A stretch of 64,000 nt of DNA, taken from Ricinus communis. Lineage: Eukaryota > Streptophyta > Magnoliopsida > Malpighiales > Euphorbiaceae. The position numbers were made by a program, and so were the translations under genes. The notes beneath the pieces are model-generated. The model was given only the letters and a program-made list of their open reading frames with translations, did not search any database and was not told the origin of the DNA. The stretch spans positions 14,446,001 to 14,510,000 of the forward strand of contig NC_063257.1 of assembly GCF_019578655.1 (NCBI RefSeq), given 5' to 3'. This document shows, one piece after another, positions 45,480 to 56,244 of the stretch; the first letter of the stretch is position 1; every line of letters begins with the position of its first letter.

Positions 45480-45914
45480 AGTTCGACGACCCGAGATGGC
45501 AAAGGAAAGCCCATAAATCTCCCCTTTCACAATGGTTTTCATGGCCATCACGGGCTACAACACTAGGCCATGCCCATCAGCACGACCTGAGTCAAGCCCG
45601 TGATGAAAGACACATGAAGACTTGGGGGATTTCGACCATTCATCACGGCTTCTAAAGGCATCACGGGCGGCAACACCAGGCCAGCACGGTCGTGCCCCTA
45701 CCAGTGCCAAATTGGTGCACTATTGAAGCATAAGGGCTCAGCACGGGCCGAGTCCTACCGTGCTGATCAGCACTGTCGTGCCCTCACCCGTGCTGACCCC
45801 TATGCCTATAAAAAGGAGGCTTCCAAAAACAATTTTGCTACCCCTTTTCTAAAGCTCCAAGGTGTGGTTTTCTTTTATGTCTCTCATCCTTCTTAACTTT
45901 CTCGGCAATTCCAA
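45480..45914 (+). promoter_or_regulatory. Internal promoter-like block upstream of the env-like gene (element A)
   Basis: A GC-rich tract with CAGCACGG, CCGTGCTGATCAGCAC and CCCGTGCTGA leads to ATGCCTATAAAAAGGAGG (TATA 45807-45814). The segment 45739-45816 aligns collinearly with the LTR promoter 35257-35330 in the spacing and order of these motifs. About 100 bp downstream is a splice donor. Element B has a TATA block at the same place. I infer a second promoter that produces a subgenomic RNA for the downstream gene. Confidence 0.6.
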
Positions 45915-46364
45915 GTAAGTCTCTTCACTTTTCACTTTTATTTGTTTTTAATTTAGTTTTTCTTTTATGCATGTACTTTATTTAGGATGTGCTAGTATGT
46001 TTTGGTAGTTTTATGTTGTTACACTACTTTAATATTACCTCAATTAGATTTAATTTACATTAGTTGTTATGTTTGTTATGAAGTTGATTATGAAAATAAT
46101 AAGTGTGGGGTTTGCGGAAATAAAGTTTGTTTATGGCATTCTATTATGAATAATTATTAGAATAAAGTTGCATTAGTTGGTGCACGATAAAGTAAGTTGG
46201 AATGTATCGGTTAATTAGTTTATGCAGGAGATTAAGGCTTTAGCCTTTTGTTAAGTCTAAAGTTTTCTGTTAGTCGAATCAGAGCTGTTATGCTGTCCAA
46301 TTTTCAGTAGGATTTTTGATTAACTTGATTTCTTGTACGAATAACTAATGTTTCATTGCATCAG
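45915..46364 (+). other. Intron-like segment before the env-like gene (element A)
   Basis: The donor is CCAA|GTAAGT at 45915-45920, a branch-like AACTAAT lies at about 46342, and the acceptor is TTTCATTGCATCAG|GTAAT ending at 46364, six bases before the ATG at 46370. The length is 450 bp, AT-rich against the GC-rich block before it. The same donor context occurs in element B. Confidence 0.7.
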
Positions 46365-46369
46365 GTAAT

Positions 46370-47879
46370 ATGACGGATAGTGATCAATCCCGTAGGAAGC
46401 AACCCAAATGCGTCCCTACCAGCAAGCGATCGTGTGGCGAAGGAACATCTTCCTCCACAGCACCAGAACTAGCACTAGCACCAGCACCAGCCCCAGCACC
46501 GCAACAACAACTAGTCCGAGCTCGAAGAGCACCAGCTGTGAACCCACCTGCACCTGGTCGTCATCCATTGTGGACATTCCCTAATGCAGAAAATGAGAGT
46601 CGGTTCCAAGTCATGAGATGGAAGCAAGTGATGGCGGGTCGTTGCATCGACTTCGTATCCTTGGAAAGAGTAGGATTGGTTCAGGATGTGCTCAGGGTAG
46701 GTTGACATCATTGAGCCAACCTACCATGAGCTTACAATTGAGTTCCTCAGTACTTTCTTCCTGCAGCAACAAATCACAAACTAGTATCAGCCTGATGCAG
46801 TTTATTTCAGACTTAGGGGAAGGGAGTTCTCAATGTCAGTCCCATAATTCGGCATGCATTTGGGATTATGGACTGAACAGGAGATCTCGGGGGAGGAGTA
46901 TCAAGGATGCCTCTACATCAACCCAATATCCTATGACACCATGTGGGACTCATTGGTACTTAGGCCGAAAACGTACTATCCAAGCAGGTCTAAGGCGTCT
47001 AGCCTTTCGGATCATCTCCGCTATCTCGATACCCTATTAGCTTACACCATTGCAGGCAGATGAGATAGTTTTAGAGAGGTAACACAGACCGATGTCTTCA
47101 TCCTCTGGGCTATGCAACATCAGAAGAAGTTGGACTTGGGATATTTGTTGGCTCGTCAAGTCCGATCATTTATAGTAGACGCCTAGAAGAAGATGCATTG
47201 TTGTTTTGGCCCGTACGTGACTAGGTTAGCCAAAAGACTGGACATATTGGACGATTGTCTGCCAGAGCTTTCAAATATTGGTAATATGACGCCACTAAGG
47301 ATCAGACAGATGATCAACATGCAGATGATCACGGCTACTAGACACCCACATGGTATAGAGTACAGGCTTATGAACACAATAGTCAGGGAGGCTAGAGAGG
47401 CAGCGGCTAGAGGAGCCCAAGATCCGTCCGCTGGGATCCCGGATGTCAGGATTCCCAACCCAGCTAGAGTGTTTATGCCTCCATCTGGAGCTCATCCTCT
47501 TATTCTGTAGGGACATCGAGTGCTCAAATTAGTGCTTTGGCTGACCGACTAGATCGAGTCTGCGATCTACAGCAACATCACCATACTTAATTTGTGTAGT
47601 TTCAAGAGAAGACTAGGGCATAGCTTGGCGGAATGAACACCGTGCTTCAGCAACTTATGAACGGGTTGGAGAGGCAGACCACCTAGATGGACTTCTCAGT
47701 GGCGCAGATGAAAAGATTGAAGGATGCTAGAACACAAAATTAGCGGCTCATTAATGAGATGGAGCTCGATCTGGCAGGCTGCTTCACGGACCCTGATACA
47801 CCGCAGCCCCCTACTCTTCATCTTCAAGCAGGTCCAAGCAGTGAGGATACACCATCAGCAGACTCCTAGCAGAAAAAAT
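46370..47879 (+). pseudogene. Env-like/ATHILA-ORF1-like gene of element A
   Basis: The start MTDSDQSRRKQPKCVPTSKR follows the intron acceptor. The N-terminus is low complexity (ELALAPAPAPAPQQQL), then GRHPLWTFPNAENESRFQVM. The folded region has MHLGLWTEQEISGEEYQGCL, YINPISYDTMWDSLVLRP and MHCCFGPYVTRLAKRLDILD, then IRQMINMQMITATRHPHGIE. A coiled-coil-like tail ends SEDTPSADS at 47877. Frameshifts near 46620-46700 and 47062 and stops at 47187 and 47508 break it. It occupies the place of the Athila env-like ORF and resembles the ATHILA ORF-1 family. No signal peptide or membrane helix is evident, so "env" is only a positional name. Confidence 0.78.
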
Positions 47880-49479
47880 TGTGCAACTTTTCTTTTTCCT
47901 TTTTCTTTTTATTTTCTTTCCTTTATTTTATTTTCTTGCTTTTTGTATGCTTAATTTTATGTTATTTCCTTTCATTTTTTTTATGTTAAGTTATTTTAGT
48001 AGAACACTATGCTTTCCCAATTTGAAAACTAAGCATGATCTTCGATAACTATGATGTGCGAGTCATATGCTTCCCAGTTTTATCTTTCTAACACTATGGA
48101 CAGTGCTATACTCAAGTGTGGGGTAGGTACCTTAGTTTGTTATTATCTTGAGTTTTGTTTCAATCGAGTAGTTGATGATTTTTCTCTTTTGAATAGATAC
48201 CCTTATAGCTTTTATCGAATCTTGTTGGAAGAAGGAAATGAATGAATCTCTTAATTTCAATCGAGCCAGGTAAAATTGGTGTTTTTCCTTAATTTTTTCA
48301 TTTTACTTTATCTTGGAAATAGAACACTGTTAATATTGCTGCTTATTATTATGATTGATTGTTTAAACTTTGGTTTGAGAATTCATGCAATTTTAACCCA
48401 CTCAAATGGTGAGGTTTTGAGCCAAATTGGGCATCATTATTTTTTTATGCTCATTTTGTTGTTGTTTAGTGAGCATTGTACAAAATCTTTGTTTCTAGAA
48501 CTCGCTTTGTGATTCCTTTTGAGATTACATGAATTGTTGATAGTCATGAGATGATTTGGGCACTTAGGATTTACACAATTTGGCCAAAAGCCTAACCCTG
48601 TTTCTCCTATAGTGAACCAATTTTAAGCTTTAGCCTTTTCTTTCGTTGTAATTCACCTTTGACACTCATTTTATCACTTCTATTCATTTTACCATTCTTT
48701 CTACCATTGTTGCTGGAAATTATGTAAGTTTATGCTGCATTTCATTTTGGATCAAATTGCATTCTTTTTATATATAACCACTAAGTTGCTAGATTTTTCG
48801 TAGATGTTCCTATCAATCCAAAATTGGATATTCATTCTTATTGTTTATGTCAATAACCACAACAGCTCCTACATAAGCTGCTGTAATATATATACATAGT
48901 ATATATATAAAAAAAGAGAATTTAGTATTCTTTTAGTTCATTTCGAGCATCGTCTTATTGTTTGAGCAACTTAGTGTTCATTTTTGGTACAACATTTGAT
49001 CCTTGGCTATTTTCTTGCATTACCTGCATAATTTTCCAACAACTTTTAGCCTACTTTTCATATTTCTCCATACTCTACCTTAACCCCATTACAACCTGGC
49101 TCAAGGCCCTTTGATCATGATTATTGATTATTTCACAGTAGTGGAGATTGGATCTATAAGCAAGCTTATGGTAAGCACTTTTTTCTGCATTTTTGCGTTG
49201 AGAGCTTGGCGATCTTCTTTCACCTATATACACTTGTGTATTTCGAGTGACATCTTGTGAGGCATGATTCTCAATTTCTCAGTTTGAATGGTTTATCATT
49301 TTAATTTTAGCAGTTTTATTAACTTTGTTCTCTCCCTTAAAGATTTAGTGATTTGGGGAAATTCATTATGGAGTTTTGAGATTTATTTTGAGCTAACTTC
49401 CTATGAAGTATTTTGATTGAGTTATTTGGTATCTGTTTGAGGAGTGAGTTGTTGATTGCTTGAGGACAAGCAAAAGCTT
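47880..49479 (+). other. 3' untranslated region of element A
   Basis: Non-coding, homologous to 24209-25913 in reverse complement. T-rich at 47888-47950. Open frames (47724-47954, 48051-48245, 48276-48512) have no family resemblance. Confidence 0.75.
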
Positions 49480-49494
49480 AAGTGTGGGGTGATT
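49480..49494 (+). other. Polypurine tract of element A
   Basis: AAGTGTGGGGTGATT lies directly before the 3' LTR. Confidence 0.87.
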
Positions 49495-50443
49495 TGATAG
49501 GCATCATATTACACATGTTTTCATGCCCAATTGTTTACATTTTTTGTGCATGATTATCTCGCTTTATGCTAGAATCACCTATCTTTTATTTCCTTTCATG
49601 TTTCAGGTCATTTTCGAAGGATACTATCAACAATCGAGGGAAATACGCGTGATTACGGGCCATAATCCATCAAATTGGATGAGGACTAGCACCCCGAGGG
49701 TTGAGCATGGCCTAGACTCCGGCTGTGCTGAATTGCCAATTAGCTGCCCTCCAAGAGTGCCTTTTGGCACGGTTCTCAGCACCGGCTTGGGCATGACCTG
49801 GAAGAGGTCAACACAATGGAACCCTTAGGTGTAGCACGACCTGTACTCCACTCGTGCTGACCAGCATAGGCTTGACCATGACCGTGCTGAAGAGACTATA
49901 TAGGCAAAATTTCAATTTGGTGAGTGGTGGCTCGATTTTCCTAACCTGATTCCAATATACATTCAATTCACTTATTTTCTAGACCTCAATTTTCGACTTT
50001 AGGAGATCAAATTCATCAATCAAGGGAGGATTACACTTGTTTTCAACATCGATTTGAAGATCAAAACAACATTTGGGAGCATTCAAGAGGCAAATTAGGG
50101 TTTGATATTTTGGATTGAAAAATTAGGGTTTTTCATCCAACTTGAAAGAGAAGGGTGTACATGCCTTCAATTTTCTTTTCCTTATTTGTTCCTTATTTTC
50201 TTTAACTATGAACATGAGTAGCTAGATCTTTTGAACCCAGTGGGGTCTTTATTGTTGATGGATTGTGCTTAGTTGTTAGATTTGTAATTTCCATTCTTGT
50301 AATCTTTTTGCTATTCAGTAATAAAGTTTGATTCAGTTAATTTGAGACGTTGAATTAATTGTCTTTTGGGTTGTTTCTTGACATTGAGAAATGCTTGTTA
50401 CAACTGAAATTTGAATAGTAAGAACTAGTAGTTAACACTTAGA
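49495..50443 (+). repeat. 3' LTR of element A, truncated
   Basis: It begins TGATAGGCATCAT and follows the 5' LTR to AGTTAACACTTAGA, where it breaks off into minus-strand copia sequence. It lacks about 100 bp of the CACGGCC/ACCACGGCG block that the 5' LTR has near 35165-35215. Confidence 0.9.
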
Positions 50444-50445
50444 CC

Positions 50446-51345
50446 CTATAAGCTTTGCTAGAGGAAGAATAGCCTAGAAATATACCTTCATCTGTTTGGA
50501 TGAGAATTTTCAAGATTGCCCTTAGTATTTAAGATATAGCTTTTACATCCAAATACTTTTATATATGAAGTTTTGGGCTTTCTTCCATTCATAGCTCATA
50601 AGAAGTTTTGTTCAAAATGGATCTTTTAAAGACTTTATTTATCAAACAGCAAGATGTGTTGGTGGCTTCGACCTAAAAGTAAGTGGATAAAATATACTTA
50701 TTGAGCATTGTTCTACCCATCTCTACAAGTGTTTTTTATTTTCATTTCTACGACACCATCTTATTGTGGTGTTTTAGGGGACGAAAAACATGAGAAATTC
50801 CATTTTCATCATAATAAGGTTCAACAGAACATTTTCAAATTCCTTTCCATGATCATTTCTTATTTTAGAAATGCAAAAACCTTTTTCCATTTTGAACTCC
50901 TTTTACAGAATTTTTAAAAGCTTCAAAGGGATCATTCTTATGAGCTAGGAAACTAACCCAAGTAAATTTAGAGTAATCATCCACAAGGACATATGCATAA
51001 GATTGTCCTCCTATACTAGCAACTCTAGTAGGACCAAATAAATCCATGTGAATTAGTTGAAGAGGTCTAGATGTATTTACTATATTTTTGGCTTTGAATG
51101 AGGTTTTGTGTTGCTTTGCCATTTGACAAGGTCCACATGTCTTATCCTTTGGGAACTTCACCTTAGGCAAATCAATCACTAGCTCATCCATCTTTAGGTT
51201 ATGAAGGAGTTCTATGCTTGCATGTTCAAGCTTTCTATGCCGTAGCTAAGACTCTTCACTAATTGATACAAGACACTCAAAAGAATCATTAGCAATTTTA
51301 TGTAAGTAATTATGTAGGTGTTGCCAAACCTTTCTCCCCTAGAGA
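50446..51345 (-). pseudogene. copia integrase (truncated element)
   Basis: The open stretch from 51191 reads KFPKDKTCGPCQMAKQHKTS (second half of the zinc finger), SRPLQLIHMDLFGPTRVASI (first catalytic Asp in MDLFGP) and YAYVLVDDYSKFTWVSFLAH. After a stop at 50865 the frame is broken, but blocks near 50450-50560 (FGCKSYILNTKGNL, then YISRLFFL) still follow the GIFLGYS-type end of the integrase. That is where the sequence is cut. Confidence 0.85.
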
Positions 51346-51360
51346 TTTTCTTGTCACTTC

Positions 51361-51650
51361 CTAAAGAAGAGAGTTGGCAACCCATAGAGTCGAAGATGAC
51401 TTGTTACCCTTATCATATAATTGACTTACACTTGTTAGGTTATGATTCAAACCATCAATAAGAAGAACATTATCAATAAGAGGAGAGTCTTTCTTACCAA
51501 TGGAACCAATGCCTACTATTTTACCTTTGGCATTATTTCCAAAAGTTACCTTTTCTCTATTAATCTTTTTTAAGTGTGAAAAGAGATTGACATTTCCGGT
51601 CATGTGCCTGAGCAACTACTATCCACATGCCACCTTTTCAAAATCTTTTT
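51361..51650 (-). pseudogene. copia protease (truncated element)
   Basis: The motif that should be DSGCSRHMTG reads DSSCSGT plus a shift and then RHMTGN, so the active-site Gly is lost. VTFGNNAKGKIVGIGSIGKK and LLIDGLNHNLTSVSQLYDKG are standard copia protease-to-integrase blocks. Confidence 0.82.
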
Positions 51651-51879
51651 AGGTTATCATTTGAGGAATCATTCTCTTTTGAAAGAGATTTTAAAGAAGT
51701 ACTTTGAGATGAGAGCTCATTCAAAGATTTCTTTGGGTTATCATTTGAAGAAGTCAACAAGGAGATTTGTTTTTGAAGTTTATTTAAATCTTACTCAAAT
51801 TTAGAGCACATTTATACCTTCATTTTTCAATGATATTTTTTACATTTCAAATTCACGACTTCAAGTAATTCATCATCAT

Positions 51880-52985
51880 TCATGCAATGCAAATGATTAT
51901 CACAATCAAGATCATCACAAGAGTGAGATGTGGAACATACCTCATTTGGTTCATTTTCTTGTGCCATGATGCATAGATTGGCCACTTCTTCGTCTTCATC
52001 TTCTCTTGATGAAGAGTCATCCCATGTGGCTTAAAAGCTTTCCTTTTCTCCTTTTCCTTCTCAAACTTCTTGTTTTTGCTCTTGAAGCAATCAACCTTGA
52101 TGTGCCCTTGCTTCCTATATCTATAGCGGGTAAGATCATTTTTTTCCTTGCTTTTCTTGAAGCTTGAGTTGGTATTGGAGTTGGAGAATGACTTCTTAAA
52201 GGACCCGCTTGGAGAGCATAGGTAGCTTTTCATCCTCATTTTCACTAGATTCGGACCTACTAGAGCTTTCACTCTCTTGTTGTCTAGTAGAGTGCTTAAA
52301 AGCCAAAGGTTTTCTTCTTGACTCCTTTTCCTTTTTTTTTTTGCTATTCCTCTTTTCTAAGAGCCATCTTATAGGTGAGTAGCTTCCTAATGAGCTCATC
52401 CATAGATACCTTCCCCAGGTCCTTATTGGCTTCCTCTATACTTACCACTCTTGAGCCATAGTCCTTAAATGGTAGTGCCTTGAGGATCTTATTGTTGATA
52501 TTAACAAGCTCATAATGCTTACCCAATTTTTGAAGATTGTTGATGATGGTGAAAAGTTAGTTGGTCTTATCGGCAATGCTCTCAATTGGCTTCATCTTAA
52601 AGATTTCATATTTTGTCACAAGGAGTTGGATCTTCTTGGATTTGACTTGCTTTGTACCCACATGGTAGTTCTCCAAAGTCTTCCATATCTTGTATGCGGT
52701 TAGAATGTGTTCAACTCTCCCAAATTTCTCTCTAGAGAGTGAACTAAAAAGGATGATCATTGCTCTTTTATTCTTACCATTGGCTTTCCTATGAGCATCC
52801 ATTCATTCATCTCTATCAAATGGAATGTCTACACCATCTTTTTATTTTGTTGGAGGTCTCCATTCCTTTCTCACATAATCCCACACATCCACCGTGTCGC
52901 TATCCAAGTATATCTCCATCTTGTATTTTCAATGGGCATAATCAGACCCATCAAAGTATGGTCTAAGATGGTGGAATACCTTCAT
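51880..52985 (-). pseudogene. copia gag (truncated element)
   Basis: The start at 52985 gives MKVFHHLRPYFDGSDYAHWK, MEIYLDSDTVDVWDYVRKEW, then MDAHRKANGKNKRAMIILFS, EHILTAYKIWKTLENYHVGT and VSIEEANKDLGKVSMDELIR: a UBN2-type capsid. The knuckle region RYRYRKQGHIKVDC has lost the first two Cys. Stops at about 52555 and 52344 and shifts break the frame. Confidence 0.85.
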
Positions 52986-53037
52986 TGGCTATCTAGAATC
53001 TTTAGCTCACACGATTAAGTTGACTTGTGAGAACCTT

Positions 53038-53050
53038 GCTCTGATACCAC
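53038..53050 (-). other. Primer-binding site of the truncated copia
   Basis: On the minus strand GTGGTATCAGAGC follows the LTR. tRNA-Met type. Confidence 0.88.
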
Positions 53051-53051
53051 T

Positions 53052-53991
53052 TGTTTGCCCTTATGAACCAAGAATGGGAGGTTGAATTGGTGAATTGAAG
53101 GAATGATGGAAAATTAAATTGTCTCTAAAAAGATAGAGAATGAGTAGAGAGGAAAGAACACAAGAATTTATAGTAGTTCGATGTCTACAAATCTTACATC
53201 CACTGCCCAATCCTCAATTAGGTATTCACTATACTTTTAATCTTTACAAATGGAGTTTCCATAAGCTCACACTTAACTTAGTGTTTTCTTGGGTTCACAC
53301 CATACCTTACAACTTGTGTGTTATAGCTCACACACAATCTTCACAAGAATTTTACCTAGGCCAACTCTCAAATTCAAACCTAAGTATTTTGGCTAACACT
53401 CAAACCTCACTAGAGCATTCAAGCTCTTACAACAACTAAGATTATTAAAATTAATTGCAATAAGAGAGAAAATTGAATGCACAATAATATAAGCTATTGC
53501 AGGTTGTTAATCAAACATTAAAGCCCATTTAAGGTGGTTTTTATACCCTAAAAACTTCAAGAAGCAGTTACTCTTACATCCCCAAAATCTCACCTAAATT
53601 TGCTTTATGCACTATCAGAGTGCAAATTATGGTTACGCTTCTTATGTCACGATCGCGAATTATGAGAAACTCTAACGGCTATTTAATGTGGCAACAAGAC
53701 ATTGGTTGCTTTTGAAATGATCGTTGGCGGTTTATAATGGTCATTACATCTTATAAAGTTCGCGATTGCACTGCTTGTTGTACCGTCGCAATTCTTATCC
53801 TTGTAAGCCTTTCATCTCTCCCTTGAGAATCCTTATTTTCACGGTTGTGCCTGACTTGCTGCGGTCTCGATTTTGAGGCATACTTGAATTCTTTACTTTG
53901 ATCAAGCTACAAGAATAAAACTCAAGGAGACATTAGATTGAGACCTCAAGTTGGGTGTCAAGATCAAATTAGGAACTTGTGCCTTGTGACA
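53052..53991 (-). repeat. 5' LTR of the truncated copia
   Basis: It is about 940 bp. On the minus strand it starts TGTCACAAGG and ends GGGCAAACA next to the primer site. There is no second LTR in the window to confirm the limits. Confidence 0.7.
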
Positions 53992-54002
53992 AATCATCTA
54001 GG

Positions 54003-54602
54003 CTAACTTATCCACCTCTCAAGTAGCGCGTAGACCAAGTTGTGGTTGGTCCTCCCAGTGGTAAAGGGTAAGGTGGCGACAAACTGACAGAATTCAGTGT
54101 CACTAATTCGAGCCTCGACAGAGCTCGACAGCTCATCGAACCACTCTTGGGCGCTGTAGAAGTTCCCAGCAAACCTAATCGATATAGTATCGCTCTGAAA
54201 AACAGAAAAACATATATACACACATCCACATCCATATTAGAGTCGAAAATAGGTAAGTATCCTAGCATTTTCTAAGTTTTTAAAAAAATGGATGCAAACA
54301 GTCATTTAAACCCATGCACGCCCAGTCAAACTATTTAGAGCTGATTGACTGTTTAAGCTAGGGTAGCACAATATTTTCAGAAATTACGTGTTTTTTGAGT
54401 ATAAAAATGACAGATAAACAAGTTTAGCGGAAGAAACTACCTCATCCACAGCCAAAAATGCATGATGTGTGCTCAATTTGGCTAAAATGGGGATTTCCTC
54501 CCCTTTTATAAGCCCTAGATCATTTTGCAAAATTAGTGGCAAGAAGTCCTAATCCGGTGCGATTGGGGTGTGGCTTGCAGATCTCGAAGAAGAACTCACC
54601 AT
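54003..54602 (-). pseudogene. Plant-mobile-domain (PMD) protein, first two exons, truncated
   Basis: Exon 1 runs from the ATG at 54602 (MVSSSSRSASHTPIAPD, a stop, then GLIKGEEIPILAKLSTHHAF) to a GT donor at 54440. A 246-bp intron ends in TTTTTCAG at 54195. Exon 2 reads IRFAGNFYSAQEWFDELSSS and FVATLPFTTGRTNHNLVYAL then LERW, the entry to the aminotransferase-like plant mobile domain (PMD) found in MAIN-like proteins and in transposon-captured copies. It stops at 54003, about 12 bp from the copia LTR, so the body of the domain is lost. Whether it was a host gene or a captured one cannot be told. Confidence 0.6.
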
Positions 54603-54749
54603 TTCAAGACAAATTTGAGGTGTTTTATTGAGAATAGAAGGAGAAATCAAAGAAAGAGTGTAAGAAAGAGTTAAAGAGAAAATAAGTAAAAAGGAAAAAA
54701 TGGATAGTGAGGATTAGGGTTGAAACCGCATCCTCAATTGGATTTCCTA

Positions 54750-56244
54750 TTTCATCTAGGATTGGAGTTCCTTCTACTGTTGTTTGGATAGCACCTAGGA
54801 TTTGGAGTTGCTGTGCTTGAGTGAGATGATAATCCCACCATCCTTTTAACCGGCCGAAAATCCAGCCTATCGGAGCTCAAAGAATGGCTCTATCGGAGGT
54901 ACCACTTTGGGTTTTGTAGGCATTGGTACGCCATGGTCATCCTGTTGCAAGAGACCAAGGATGTTGTACTCGGACATTCCATCTATATTCCATTCATAGA
55001 CGGAGGAGGCATTGAATCTAGGCGGGTTAGGATGTTGTTCCTATTTTCAATTCCTAGATCCGAGCAGTACTCCTAGGAGTATTCCAGTCAATCTAGGGGC
55101 TTGGATTCCCAATCATTGATATTGAAGGGTTTTGGAATGGGGCTTTCAAGCTCCGAATCGTTAGACTCATCGCTTTGGGCTTGTCCTATAGCACTGATAT
55201 TCCTACTACTTTGAGGAGTATCTGGTACTAGGTTGTTGGACGACTCAGAGGTTGCTAACCTACTTAGCTGTTCTCTGACTGCTTTGGCAAACTCAGTTTA
55301 CTTTTGGAAATGGTCTTGGCTCGGCTTTGTAAGCTGATAAGGCTTAAAAACTGGGTTTTAAGCTTTTCCTTCGACTCTTTTGGTTGACCCGATGCTAGGG
55401 ATTGGAGATGTCACCACTGGGCTTTTGAACTGGTTTCTATTCTAACCAGTTGCTTTCCTATAGTGTTTAGGCCAGGGTATTTGAGAAATTGTTCTGCTGA
55501 ACAATGTTCTTGACATTCCTATCTAGGTCTTCGCCTACCAATTTGTAAGGTGTAGCCTCTATCTCACTCTCTCCATAAGGAATGGTTATCTTCCTAAGGG
55601 GAGGATGTTCAGACCGATGCTTAGGTTTTCTCCTACCTTCCACTCAGGGCTTTGTTCACTTCGTGACAGACTAATGGACTTATCCTTAAAGGGATAAAGG
55701 ATACCATTTTCTTTGCGGTAGAATTTGAAACCAATCAAAAATTTGATTTGGGCTTTGTTTTGAATGCAAAATTGATAGTATTTTTCCTGAATACTATCTT
55801 TTCTTTTAAAAAATTCTTAAAAAACCAAAGTTTCTTAAGATGGTTTTTCTTTGAATAGAAATCTTCATGCAAGAGTTTTTTATCAATTTCAAACTCTTTT
55901 GAAATCATGTTGATCTCTGCTTCAAGGTTTTGGGTAATGGTACGATGGTGATGGTGAAGATGGGGTAGAGGTTATCTCTATATCTTCGTCATCATTCTTT
56001 GATCGCTGTAGATCGGGATGTTGCTTTGGTAATCAACATTCGGAGTGTTTTGGAATATCAGATGTTGAAAATCTGGGTTGAGTTTGAGATGGAATTGGTT
56101 CTTTGTAAGGAGCATAGATAACAGAAGGAATTTTGGATACCCTTCCAATATCTATGGTCGAGGTTGAAGAACCATCATCAGAAAATCTAGAGGAAGTTGA
56201 CTTTCATTGAATGTGATCTTTACCTTTCCATCCCGGATATTGGG
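54750..56244 (-). pseudogene. Degraded region downstream of the movement-protein-like ORF
   Basis: Minus-strand translation in mixed frames is rich in Ser, Pro, Lys and charged residues, with many stops. In related elements the coat-protein region follows the movement protein here. I see no zinc knuckle or protease motif, so the assignment is positional only. Confidence 0.4.

Larger units (their letters stand above)
43814..46324 (+). repeat. Right copy of the segment repeated across the N gap
   Basis: It matches 40836-43300. It is worse near the gap (43940-44230: dropped bases within known integrase codons) and better further away. It contains integrase, the spacer and the internal promoter/intron block. 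Confidence 0.92.
34882..50443 (+). mobile_element. Athila-type Ty3/gypsy element A
   Basis: It has a 1.8 kb 5' LTR, a tRNA-Asp-type primer site, gag, protease, RT, RNase H and integrase in gypsy order, an internal promoter/intron block, an env-like/ATHILA-ORF1-like gene, a polypurine tract and a truncated 3' LTR. It is inserted in the 5' LTR of element B in the opposite direction. All genes are degraded. The apparent length is inflated by a duplicated 2.5 kb segment plus a 500-N gap. Without them the internal region would be about 9.8 kb. Confidence 0.9.
50444..53991 (-). mobile_element. Truncated Ty1/copia element (5' LTR to integrase)
   Basis: In minus orientation it holds an LTR (53052-53991), a tRNA-Met primer site, gag, protease and integrase. 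It stops in the integrase tail at 50444, where element A's LTR is also cut. RT, RNase H and the 3' LTR are missing. Confidence 0.88.

Noticed and set aside
40836..46324. A genuine tandem duplication of integrase
   Set aside because: Both copies end at a 500-N placeholder with errors concentrated near it. Contig overlap explains it more simply.
46370..47879. A true envelope glycoprotein
   Set aside because: No signal peptide, transmembrane helix or cysteine-rich ectodomain is visible. Env-like is used only for its position.
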